Below are positions 7,370 through 15,500 of a stretch of DNA of 64,000 nt, piece after piece. The notes beneath the pieces were generated by a model. It was given only the letters and a program-made list of their open reading frames with translations. It did not search any database and was not told the origin of the DNA. The position numbers were made by a program, and so were the translations under genes. The stretch's first letter is position 1. Each line of letters begins with the position of its first letter. The DNA comes from an uncultured Bacilli bacterium (GTDB taxonomy: Bacteria > Bacillota_I > Bacilli_A > RF39 > UBA660): contig CAJTZC010000001.1 of NCBI GenBank assembly GCA_910583745.1, forward strand, positions 124,001 through 188,000, written 5' to 3'.

Positions 7370-9407
7370 AATAATTCTCCTCCAAATATTCTAATAAGCT
7401 TTTTAATGTTTCGATATATTTACCAAGTTTATCATCATTACGCTCTTCTAATTGTTTAATAAGAAATTTATATGAATCAAATGTAATTTTAGAAAAATCA
7501 AATATAGTATTTTCTTTTCTAATAAATTTTAACATCTCATCTTGTATAAATTCTATTCCAGGCAATAATCCATAAACTAAATTGTATGTACAATCCCAAG
7601 TCATTTTAGCCAAATCATTAGGTGTTATATATTTTAAATTAGATAAATATTTTTTCTCGTCTTTATTTAAATCTTGTCTTGTTGAAAATATAAAGTCTAA
7701 GTGAACATTGTTATAAGTATCTTTATTACCATAACTATGATTTCCAAATAATTCTTTGTTTAAAATGTAATTACAAATTCTATTGTCATTTTGATTGTCA
7801 TCTTGTTTAAAATATGTATATATTCTTTTCAAAACACCCTCTAATATTGGATATCTTTGATCAATCATTTCATCAATAAAATTTGTTAAATTAATTTTTT
7901 TATCTTTATATTTTTTAATAATACTATTGGTAATCAAGTAATCTCTTATCTCATCATATGTAATTGAAATAATTTCAGATTTGCTTTCGTTAATCTTTCC
8001 TTCATTCTCCACTATTGAATGCGTTAATATAAAATTTTCACTTATAAGGTTTTGAATTTTATCGATAGAAATATTTAATCTATCAATATTAACACTATCA
8101 AATTTTTTATCTTCTAACATTGTATCAATTATTTCTTCTAACACTTTCCTTAGATCTATATATTTTTTTGATAGTCTATCTATGTACTCACTAAATATTT
8201 TAGATTTATTTATATCACTAATGCTCTCTTTACTATTTTCATAACACTCAAAAAATATTCTCATAAAAATAGGAGATTCAAATAATATACTTTTTACTGA
8301 ATTGGTAATTGAACCATTAAAATTGAAATGTTTTTTATATTTTGAATACATTTTTTCATATATAACATTGCTTACCCTAGAATTTTCAATAGATATAATC
8401 TTATATTGTACGTTTTTATCTAAATATTCATCAAATATTTCCTTAAATCTTAAATTATAAAATTCGGTTCTACTAGAAATAATAATCTTAATATTATGAT
8501 ATTGATGATATTTATTTAAAAATCTACTCAAATTTTTATAAAATTCAGTATTAGAATTTTCATTAATTGCCTCAATAATAATCACTATTTTTTGTTTAAA
8601 TATTCTTTTTAATAGAATCAGCATTGAAATCAAAAAATTTTTATTATCATTGATTAAATAATTGGTATGAAAATATGATAACACTTTATTTTCTACATCA
8701 TTATCAATAATATCTTTTGCATCAATGTAAATACATTGTGCTTTGAACTTGCAGATTAATTTTTTGGCAAAATTTGTCAACAGATTTGTTTTACCACTAC
8801 CTGCTTTTCCTAGCAGAAAACATATATTAGTATTAATCATTTCTGCATTATCTAATAATCTTAAAATATCATATTTTACATAATAGCTATTCATCTCTAA
8901 ATAGAATTCATAATTTCGATTTATACTTTCTTTCGCATTACTAGTTCTACAATTTTCTAAGTAATTACTACACTTTTTTATTGATTTATATAAACCTTTA
9001 AATGTCATATAGTTGTAAAATCTTATATGACACTTTTTACAAAGCATTTTGCCTATGTTTGTTTTCAAGATTATTTGAAATTCTTTTTTTATTCTATATT
9101 TCCATTTTTTATTAAAATACATATATCTTAATTTTTCGTTACAATTGCCAAGTTCAATATATAATCCATTTATAAATTTTCCATTATTTTCATTCTTTTC
9201 ATACTCAGCTTTACTTTTTTTATTTACTCTTCGTTTATTAAAAGATAATACAAATAAAATTATAATAATTCCTAAACCTATCCATAATAAATTAACAAGT
9301 TCATAATATTCATTAAATTCCTTTAACTTTTCAATAATAACATTAAATATATTTTTTTGATTACTTTCTACAATTTGTTGTTCTAGTAAAAAAATAACAT
9401 TTTTCAA
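7341..9407 (-). CDS. Membrane-anchored NACHT/STAND-like P-loop ATPase
   Basis: The 688-aa protein has one membrane segment at about residues 39-55 (NLLWIGLGIIIILFVL), a basic juxtamembrane region, and a P-loop domain from about 190. The Walker A is GKAGSGKT at 200-207, the Walker B KIVIIIEAINE at 273-283, and a sensor-like KIIISSRTEF at 307-316. This order is typical of NACHT/STAND NTPases. The C-terminal 370 residues are helical and unrecognised; they could sense a ligand. Translation starts at TTG, five bases after AGGAGGTG. It heads the operon that ends with the radical SAM gene. NACHT-like ATPases on mobile elements are often anti-phage sensors; that role here is inference. Confidence 0.75.
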   Translation of the reverse strand: MKNVIFLLEQQIVESNQKNIFNVIIEKLKEFNEYYELVNLLWIGLGIIIILFVLSFNKRRVNKKSKAEYEKNENNGKFINGLYIELGNCNEKLRYMYFNKKWKYRIKKEFQIILKTNIGKMLCKKCHIRFYNYMTFKGLYKSIKKCSNYLENCRTSNAKESINRNYEFYLEMNSYYVKYDILRLLDNAEMINTNICFLLGKAGSGKTNLLTNFAKKLICKFKAQCIYIDAKDIIDNDVENKVLSYFHTNYLINDNKNFLISMLILLKRIFKQKIVIIIEAINENSNTEFYKNLSRFLNKYHQYHNIKIIISSRTEFYNLRFKEIFDEYLDKNVQYKIISIENSRVSNVIYEKMYSKYKKHFNFNGSITNSVKSILFESPIFMRIFFECYENSKESISDINKSKIFSEYIDRLSKKYIDLRKVLEEIIDTMLEDKKFDSVNIDRLNISIDKIQNLISENFILTHSIVENEGKINESKSEIISITYDEIRDYLITNSIIKKYKDKKINLTNFIDEMIDQRYPILEGVLKRIYTYFKQDDNQNDNRICNYILNKELFGNHSYGNKDTYNNVHLDFIFSTRQDLNKDEKKYLSNLKYITPNDLAKMTWDCTYNLVYGLLPGIEFIQDEMLKFIRKENTIFDFSKITFDSYKFLIKQLEERNDDKLGKYIETLKSLLEYLEENYYEEDSKDYY

Positions 9408-9490
9408 AAACGCACCTCCTAATCTACAAGTTTATGAAATAATTCGCATATTTTAGCTAATTTTTATATATACTATTAAAGACATAGTTA

Positions 9491-9519
9491 TTGACAAATA
9501 TTAATTTATTTGCTATATT
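9491..9519 (+). promoter_or_regulatory. Strong extended -10 promoter of a small RNA
   Basis: TTGACA at 9491-9496, a 17-bp spacer ending TGC, and TATATT at 9514-9519. The -35 box is consensus and the TG before the -10 box adds strength. No open reading frame follows; the transcript would meet a terminator within 80 bases. Confidence 0.75.
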
Positions 9520-9525
9520 AAGTAT

Positions 9526-9602
9526 GTCAAAAGCAATTAAGTTTGCTTGGGGTTCGTGGTATCACGGACGGTAAGAACTGGTTTATCCAGTTCTTATTTT
9601 TT
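9526..9602 (+). ncRNA. Predicted structured small RNA of about 77 nt
   Basis: Between the promoter and a terminator lie three small stems in a row. They are AAGCA...TTGCTT (9531-9549), CGTG GTAT CACG (9556-9567) and the terminator AAGAACTGG...CCAGTTCTT (9573-9595) followed by a T-tract. No start codon with a ribosome site is present. It lies in the gap between the NACHT-like ATPase gene (leftward) and the DUF3800 gene, antisense to neither coding region. It could be an antitoxin-type or regulatory RNA of the element. Confidence 0.6.
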
Positions 9603-9605
9603 GTT

Positions 9606-10450
9606 TTAAGGGAATGTTTTTATTCCTTTATTCTTATAATTTGGATACCCAACTATTTTATCTTCGAATGTTAGAAATGCTTTATCTTTAGTATTCTTTT
9701 AATATATTTATGAATTGGATAGGAAAATAAATCTGTTATTTCAAGTCCTACATAAGTGGAACTATACTCTTCATTCCATTTGGGATTAAAATACACTCCA
9801 TCGATTTTAGACTTTAGTTCTTTAGAACTGGTTTTTTTAGTGCCTGTTTTATTAATAACTTTGCTAATATGTTCTAATAATTCATTATCTTCATCTTTAC
9901 CTCTTGCTTCAAGCATTATTACACCTTTTTTATTATTATCAGTAGCATAAATGTATCTTTCTAGTAGAAAATCAAATGCTACATTATAAACATTGTGGGT
10001 ATATCCTTTTTTCAAATATTCATATAAATTTATACTAATTGAAATTATTTTACATTTAATATTCTTCATAGTATCTGTTAGATCAATCATAAACTCATTA
10101 TAATTTATAACGCTGTCATTAAAACAATTATCGTGTTTTCTTATATCCCTTGAATGAAAACAAACTGCCTTATCTCGTTTTAATTTACTATCATAAAACA
10201 TACCATTTTCCCAATATTTATTTTTTAATGATTTTATGATTTTCTTGGAATTCATATATTCTTCTTTTGTAAAAATACAGCCAGTAATAGTAAAGTATTT
10301 ATCATCCTCTGATATTTCTTTTTCATTTGATATTTGTTTTAGTACATAAGTTAAATTACTGCTACTACCATTTTCATCAATACACATAACATAATCAATA
10401 TCTTTTTTCATTGATAAAATCTTAGTAGGCTTATCATACCATTTTGACAC
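9606..10450 (-). pseudogene. DUF3800 protein with a C-terminal frameshift
   Basis: The protein begins at GTG 10450 (GGAGATGGTAAA before it). The DUF3800 signature DENGSSS lies near residue 26, FHSRDIR near residue 99, and a late EITDLFSYPIHKYIK. DUF3800 proteins have an RNase H-like fold and are frequent in defence and mobile regions; their function is unsettled. The open frame stops at 9671 after KRILKIKHF. One base over, the frame continues DKAFLTFEDKIVGYPNY and then KGIKTFP to a stop at 9606, which is the usual family ending. A single-base loss therefore replaced about 25 C-terminal residues. It may be partly functional. Confidence 0.75.
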
Positions 10451-10482
10451 TTTACCATCTCCTAACTTAATTTTTTATTAAA

Positions 10483-11031
10483 TTATTTATCAAACTCTTT
10501 ATCAAAAAGATTAAATAATATTTCAAATTCTTCTTCGTGTCTTAATAAATCTTCTTTTTTATTTTCTACCATGCTTTTAAATTCTTTATAAGGTACAAAA
10601 AATATTTCTGATATCTCCTCTTCTTGATATTTCATATCATCCATACTTTTTGTAGTTCTTAAAATATATAGATCATCAAATTCATTATTTATAAATGTCG
10701 AAGTATATTTAGAGTGCCTTTTTAAAGTTTTGATAAACTGTAATTCTTCTGGTTTTACATCTAAATTTAACTCTTCTTTTAACTCCCTAATAGCACCTGA
10801 TAATGATTCATCACCTGCAGTTAAATGCCCTGCACTAGATATATCTAACATATTAGGATTGCTGTCTTTTGTTGCACATCTTCTTTGTAATAAAATTTCA
10901 CCTTTATCGTTTATAATCCATATATGAACGCCTTTATGCCAATCTCCATCTCTATGTACTTCACTTCTTAATTTTATTTTCCCTGTTTTATTTCCATTTT
11001 CATCTAATACATCAAACTATTCCTTGCTCAT
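10483..11031 (-). pseudogene. Nudix hydrolase (IPP-isomerase-like) with an early nonsense codon
   Basis: A start at 11031 with AGGAGGAAGTT reads MSKE then TAG. The same frame continues FDVLDENGNKTGKIKLR, WHKGVHIWIINDKGEILLQRR, and the Nudix box GHLTAGDESLSGAIRELKEE. The full product of about 182 residues has the size and N-terminus of YfcD/IPP-isomerase-like Nudix proteins. Codon 5 is a stop, so only an internal start at 10851 (M before LDISSAGHL) remains, which would remove the first strands of the fold. Probably inactivated. Confidence 0.8.
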
Positions 11032-11040
11032 AACTTCCTC

Positions 11041-11958
11041 CTATATTAAATTTCTTAAAATTTCTGTCACATTTTTCATTTCTTTTTCTCTTGACATTAT
11101 GGTTATTAAAATATTTTTATCTTTATTTATTATAATATATTGTCCATCTGCACCATCTCTAAAAATATAATCGTTTGTTGAAATAAATGTATAATATCCG
11201 ACTCCAATCTTCGGAAACACTCTTTCTGGTTTAAATGCAGAAGGTGTTTCTAGTTGTAATGAGCACATTTCATTTATCCAATTTTCTGGTATTACTTGAA
11301 TATTATTATATCTCCCATTATTTAATAATAACTTCCCTATTTTATGGAAATCACTATGTTTAAGATAAAGACCTGTTGAACCAGGACAATACTTTCCAAA
11401 ATTATTCCATTTAAATTCTTTAATATCTAATTTTTTAAATATATTTTCATTTATGAAATCAGCCAAATTTATTCCAAATGTCTCTTGAAAAAATACTGAT
11501 AATACAAATGGTTCTACATTATTGTAGGCAAATCTAGTTCCTACATCATAAGGTATATCATAGTTAAGTGCATAATCAAGTAATTTATCTTCATCAATAT
11601 CTTTTATAAACCTCTCTGACATCATTTGAGATTCATAACCAGTAGTATGAGTTAATAAGTCTCTTATTTTCCACTTTTTAATTTTTTCTAAATTATTTTC
11701 ATTTTTAATATCAATAATATCTTTAATGGATGGATAGACAAAAGTATCCAGTGTTATCATACCTTTTTCTATTGCAATTCCAATTGCCATTGCTACTAAT
11801 AGTTTAGAGCAACTTCTTAATTCATGTAAGCACTCTTCATTATAAAAAACTTTATCTAGTTTTCCATCTTGCTCTAAAAAAATACTATCAATATTTAAAC
11901 CAGAAAATTTTTTAGAAAGACTACTTACATTATCTTTAATAGTTTCTATATCAATCAT
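11041..11958 (-). CDS. Serine hydrolase of the beta-lactamase/PBP-like family
   Basis: The 305-aa protein fits PF00144. It has an SxxK motif SCSK in LHELRSCSKLLVAMAIGIA (about residue 48), a YxN motif in RFAYNNVEPF, and conserved LLTHTTGYE. There is no signal peptide, so it is probably cytoplasmic and acts as an esterase or peptidase rather than a resistance lactamase. It is the first gene of the minus-strand set and its start lies just outside the right inverted-repeat arm. Substrate unknown. Confidence 0.8.
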   Translation of the reverse strand: MIDIETIKDNVSSLSKKFSGLNIDSIFLEQDGKLDKVFYNEECLHELRSCSKLLVAMAIGIAIEKGMITLDTFVYPSIKDIIDIKNENNLEKIKKWKIRDLLTHTTGYESQMMSERFIKDIDEDKLLDYALNYDIPYDVGTRFAYNNVEPFVLSVFFQETFGINLADFINENIFKKLDIKEFKWNNFGKYCPGSTGLYLKHSDFHKIGKLLLNNGRYNNIQVIPENWINEMCSLQLETPSAFKPERVFPKIGVGYYTFISTNDYIFRDGADGQYIIINKDKNILITIMSREKEMKNVTEILRNLI

Positions 11959-11984
11959 TTTATTTAATCCTCCTTTTTTATAGG

Positions 11985-12044
11985 ATTTGGGACTTATCCC
12001 ATATTTTGGAAATGGCGGGAGTAGATCCGCAGTGCTGGCTAAGA
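11985..12044. repeat. Right arm of the imperfect inverted repeat bracketing the cargo
   Basis: On the minus strand it reads AGCCAGCACTG, five bases, CTACTCCCGC, then ATGGGA, CCCA and CCTA, matching 5450-5506. The blocks are separated by the same or nearly the same distances, so this is one repeat unit in opposite orientation rather than chance. It lies in the 196-bp gap between the serine hydrolase and the repressor gene. Confidence 0.65.
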
Positions 12045-12154
12045 CACGATTTTCTGCTTGATGACAAGAGTGACATTTGTAGTAGACTCAACCCTAGAGT
12101 ATTTATCTTCTGTCATACTGTCATTACTTACTGAAAAAAGTAATTTTTTTCTTT

Positions 12155-12685
12155 TCAGTTAGTCTTTCTATTTAATATTTCTAAACCTTTTTCTATTGAT
12201 TCTTTTAAATGTTTAATATCTTCTTCGTTATTTTTTATTAAATTTTTAAAATTTTTTATTGCGATTTTTTTATTTTTTGAAGATAAATTCTTTAAATAAT
12301 CTATATTTTCATAATCAATTTTACTCATTATTTCCTTTAAAATTTCTTTTGCAATAAGTTCATTTTTACTATCATTTATAATATCTTCAAGCATTATTAT
12401 AGTAGAATTTGTATTTAATATAGTAATATTGTTGTGATTTTTGTTTAGTGCAACTTCTATATCTTGTTCATTATAGCCAGATAATCTTAATAATTCTTCT
12501 AATTTTATATTTAAAATATAACTAATTTTTCTCAAAGATAATACATTAGGTTTCTTTCTTTCACCTTTTTCTATCTTTGCTAATGTATTATTATCTATTC
12601 CTGTTCTTCTTGATAATTCTCTTTGCGATATACCAACTTTTTCTCTAGCACTTTTTACTACACTGGCTAAAGTTTTATCTTCCAT
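12155..12685 (-). CDS. XRE-family repressor of the integrative element
   Basis: The 176-aa protein starts at ATG 12685 after GAGGTGTAGTTG. Residues about 8-65 are an HTH_3 domain (VVKSAREKVGISQRELSRRT, GIDNNTLAKIEKGERKKP). The C-terminal half is helical, Lys- and Asn-rich, and shows no peptidase motif. It is divergently transcribed from the excisionase-like gene across a gap containing two palindromic sites. This is the standard arrangement of a repressor controlling xis-rep-int expression. Confidence 0.85.
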   Translation of the reverse strand: MEDKTLASVVKSAREKVGISQRELSRRTGIDNNTLAKIEKGERKKPNVLSLRKISYILNIKLEELLRLSGYNEQDIEVALNKNHNNITILNTNSTIIMLEDIINDSKNELIAKEILKEIMSKIDYENIDYLKNLSSKNKKIAIKNFKNLIKNNEEDIKHLKESIEKGLEILNRKTN

Positions 12686-12747
12686 CAACTACACCTCATT
12701 TACTCATCTACTACCATTTTAACACAATTTTGATTATCAAACAATAT

Positions 12748-12826
12748 TTTTGTGAGTTTTAATCACAAAATGTATTGACTTAAATTAAATCAGTATGATA
12801 ATATATTATTGTGAGTATAACTCACA
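12748..12826. promoter_or_regulatory. Early promoter with two flanking palindromic operators
   Basis: Operator 1 (12748-12770) is TTTGTGA...TCACAAA around seven central bases. Operator 2 (12810-12826) is TGTGAGT ATA ACTCACA, a perfect palindrome. Both share the half-site TTGTGAG. Between them lie TTGACT (12775-12780) and GATAAT (12797-12802) with a 16-bp spacer, pointing at the excisionase-like gene. A repressor bound to both sites would cover the promoter. The XRE gene next door is the likely binder. Confidence 0.7.
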
Positions 12827-12909
12827 TATATAATTCTTTTCTTTATTGGTAATCCATATACATAGATATTTTTATATCTAGAGTCTAGATGAAAGGAGGA
12901 ACACTTAAT

Positions 12910-13146
12910 ATGGATGCTAGAGAAACATTAAAACTTATTTCAAAGCAATGGTGTAATCTTAATGATTTAATGCTACTTGCAGAAATAGGTAAAAATAATG
13001 CAGTTAAACTTAGGAAAGAGATAAAGCAAGATTTAATAAATCAAGGATACACTCTTCCTAATAACAGATTACCAATGATTGAAGTCGTTAATAAACTAAA
13101 AATAAATATTAATTATTTAGAAAAAATGGCGAAAGAAAATTTATAG
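12910..13146 (+). CDS. Excisionase-like / DNA-binding protein of the element
   Basis: The 78-aa protein starts at ATG 12910, placed by AAAGGAGGAACACTTAAT. It reads MDARETLKLISKQWCNLNDL, then EIGKNNAVKLRKEIKQDL and NRLPMIEVVNKL, a small winged-helix-like layout common in Firmicutes elements at the position of xis. Its truncated paralogue lies at 3686. It starts the plus-strand operon xis-like, RepA-like, integrase, with 11 bp to the next gene. Function as a recombination directionality factor is inferred from position and size. Confidence 0.7.
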   Translation: MDARETLKLISKQWCNLNDLMLLAEIGKNNAVKLRKEIKQDLINQGYTLPNNRLPMIEVVNKLKININYLEKMAKENL

Positions 13147-13157
13147 AAAGGGATTAT

Positions 13158-14126
13158 ATGAAAACAATAGAAGAATTAAGAAGTAGTATTGTCGATATGA
13201 ATTATATCATTGAAGATATGATTAGAGAAAATGGTTTATATTGTTTACTTGGAGAAGCCAAAGTTGGTAAATCTGCTATGGCTCTTCAAATAGCAAACTC
13301 AATCTGTAATGGCATTCCTTTTCTAGATTTAAAAACAAATAAAACACCCGTGCTTTATTTAAGTACGGAGATGAATCCTACTGAGACAATAAGTCGTATA
13401 AATCTTATGAATTATAAATTAAATAGTGATGATTTCTTTTATACTTATCCAGATGAAAATTCTACACAATTAGGTATTATAAAGGTTGAAAAAGAAATTA
13501 TGAACTTTTCTGAAAATCATAATGGAAAACTTGTATTTATAGATATGTTTAATGGAATTAATTTTGGTTATAACTATGATTTAAATAATTATCAAGATAT
13601 GAGCCAAAATATATTTCCACAAATTAGAAATCTATGTAATAAATATAATGTTTCAATTATATTGGTTCATCATTTAAATCGTAAAGGTAAATCTTTAGGT
13701 AGTACAGCAATAGATACTTGTGTTGATGGTAAAATTGCTCTTAAACAAGATGATAATATTAAATCCACATACTATTTAAAATATGAAAGTAGAGATTATC
13801 CTAGCAAAGATTATATTTTAAAAAGAGATAATAATCTAATACTTTCAATTGATGAAGATACCGAAGATAAATTAAATGATAATTTAATACAATTCTTAAA
13901 ATATGCGATTAAAAAAGAAGAATTTACTTTTAAAATATCAGAGATGGTAAGTAAATTAAATCTTAATATCACTCCTCCTGTATTTGGTAAATTACTTGTA
14001 AATAATAAAGAAGAACTAGAAAAATTAGGACTTGCTATTAAATCTAAAAGAACTGCAACAGATAGAATTTATACTGCTATATATAAGGAACCTATACTTG
14101 AAAGCAATAATTTCGAGGAGGAATGA
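13158..14126 (+). CDS. RepA-like AAA ATPase (RecA-fold helicase family)
   Basis: The 322-aa protein is of the AAA_25/RepA type. Walker A is GEAKVGKS near residue 33, an LYLSTEMNP segment follows, Walker B is KLVFIDMFNG near residue 128, and VSIILVHHLNRKGKSLGSTA is the RecA/DnaB-type motif 3 region. The C-terminus has a winged-helix-like stretch. RepA-type ATPases drive autonomous replication of plasmids and excised integrative elements. The gene overlaps the integrase reading region slightly and has AAAGGGATTAT before its ATG. Confidence 0.8.
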   Translation: MKTIEELRSSIVDMNYIIEDMIRENGLYCLLGEAKVGKSAMALQIANSICNGIPFLDLKTNKTPVLYLSTEMNPTETISRINLMNYKLNSDDFFYTYPDENSTQLGIIKVEKEIMNFSENHNGKLVFIDMFNGINFGYNYDLNNYQDMSQNIFPQIRNLCNKYNVSIILVHHLNRKGKSLGSTAIDTCVDGKIALKQDDNIKSTYYLKYESRDYPSKDYILKRDNNLILSIDEDTEDKLNDNLIQFLKYAIKKEEFTFKISEMVSKLNLNITPPVFGKLLVNNKEELEKLGLAIKSKRTATDRIYTAIYKEPILESNNFEEE

Positions 14127-14128
14127 TT

Positions 14129-15244
14129 ATGGCAGTTAAACAATTAGACAAGTCTGAATGGACTAAAGATGGTCGCAAATGGATATTTTATGACTATGTA
14201 AAGAATTTAGATGGAACTAGAAGAAAATATAAGTCAAAAAAGTTTTTTACGAAACCAGAGGCATTAAAAGCAGAAAGAGAGTTTTTAACAGTGAATACTG
14301 AACGAGCCGATAAAGATCGTAATATGACTTTTAAAGATTTATATACTCTCTTCTATGCCTATAAAGAAGACAAAGTAAAATTCACTACTTTAAAGACTTA
14401 TAGAGATAGACAAAAGTTCTTTGAAAATTTAGAAAATGTTAAATTAAAAGATTTTAATATAGAATATTTCGAAAAATGGAAGAAAGAAATTAATTCTTAT
14501 GGTTATACAACAAATCATAAGAATCATATATTTAAATTCTTTAAAGAATTATTAAACTATGCTACTAAATGGTACAATTTTAATTTTACTGCAACTTACA
14601 ATAAAATGACTAATTTTACTAATCCAAATGAAATACCAAAAGAAATGTTATTTTTTACTTATGATGAATTTAAAAGGTTTATTGCAGTAGAAGATGACAT
14701 ATTATATAAAACTATGTATGAAACTTTATATTATTGTGGATTAAGACGCGGTGAACTTCGTGGACTTACTTGGAATGACATTGATTTTGAAAATAGTTAT
14801 TTAAGTGTAAATAAAAATGTGGTAGCAACTAGAGGTGATGAAAACAAACCCTATATGATTACTACTCCTAAAACAAAATCAAGTATTAGAAATATTCCAA
14901 TACCTAAGGTTTTATTAGATGACTTAAAAGAACTATATAAAGTTTCTAATAATCATTATGGATTTAATAATAGTTGGTATGTCTTTGGAGATACTGAACC
15001 TATTACAAATGGCAGAATAAGATGGAGGAAAAATAAGAATTGTGAGTTAGCAGAAGTTAAACAAACTAGAATCCATGATTTTAGACATAGTTGTGCATCA
15101 CTTTTAATCAATAGTGGTGCCACCATAAATGTAGTTGCAAAATATCTAGGACATACAAAAATAGACGAGACATTAAACACTTATTCCCATCTATTTAAAA
15201 ATCAAATGAATGAAATAATAAACATCATCAACAATTTGAATTAA
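14129..15244 (+). CDS. int: Tyrosine recombinase (integrase) of the integrative element
   Basis: The 371-aa protein starts at ATG 14129, seven bases after AGGAGG. The N-terminus has an AP2-like arm-binding domain (GRKWIFYDYVKNLDGTRRKY), followed by a SAM-like core-binding domain. The catalytic set is complete: Arg in YCGLRRGELRGL, a Lys-containing sheet (TTPKTKSS), HDFRHSCASLL, LGHTKIDETLNTYSHLF with the Tyr nucleophile. It is last in the operon and directly precedes the 20-bp repeat and the att-like core, as expected for an element that integrates beside its own int gene. Confidence 0.92.
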   Translation: MAVKQLDKSEWTKDGRKWIFYDYVKNLDGTRRKYKSKKFFTKPEALKAEREFLTVNTERADKDRNMTFKDLYTLFYAYKEDKVKFTTLKTYRDRQKFFENLENVKLKDFNIEYFEKWKKEINSYGYTTNHKNHIFKFFKELLNYATKWYNFNFTATYNKMTNFTNPNEIPKEMLFFTYDEFKRFIAVEDDILYKTMYETLYYCGLRRGELRGLTWNDIDFENSYLSVNKNVVATRGDENKPYMITTPKTKSSIRNIPIPKVLLDDLKELYKVSNNHYGFNNSWYVFGDTEPITNGRIRWRKNKNCELAEVKQTRIHDFRHSCASLLINSGATINVVAKYLGHTKIDETLNTYSHLFKNQMNEIINIINNLN

Positions 15245-15249
15245 AATGG

Positions 15250-15269
15250 GTACCTATTTGGGTACCTAA
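15250..15269 (+). repeat. 20-bp direct repeat, right copy
   Basis: Identical to 4651-4670 (GTACCTATTTGGGTACCTAA) and placed 5 bp after the integrase stop codon. Confidence 0.65.
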
Positions 15270-15292
15270 TACATATACAAAAGAGCTTGGAG

Positions 15293-15339
15293 CCCTTATA
15301 AACAAAGTATCCCAGCCTTTCGACTGGGATTTCAGGGGG
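15293..15339 (+). repeat. att-like core at the right end of the element
   Basis: CCCTTATAAACAAAG, then the perfect hairpin ATCCCAG...CTGGGAT (15309-15330), then TTCAGGGGG. This copies the order seen at 4476-4533 in the same orientation, so the pair flanks the intact element as imperfect direct repeats about 10.8 kb apart. Confidence 0.55.
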
Positions 15340-15349
15340 TTTTGGTTGA

Positions 15350-15402
15350 TTACGTTCCATATAAGGATCATGGAATGTAACCCGCATGACATTACATCAT
15401 GC
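15350..15402. repeat. Two adjacent strong inverted repeats beside the att-like core
   Basis: TTACGTTCCAT...ATGGAATGTAA (15350-15380, one mismatch) is followed by GCATGA...TCATGC (15384-15402). Neither is followed by a T-tract on either strand. They lie in the 256-bp gap between the integrase and the LeuRS stop (15245-15500), which holds no gene. Confidence 0.5.
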
Positions 15403-15500
15403 TGTACTAATGATACTTTAATTTTTAGTTTTTGTCAATCAGTTTTTTTTCCACAACCGTAAAATTCTAAATTTTTATAAAACGTAAAATTGATTTTTTG

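Noticed and set aside
9420..9602. Retron-type msr/msd RNA
   Set aside because: The RNA is too short and no reverse transcriptase is present in the window.
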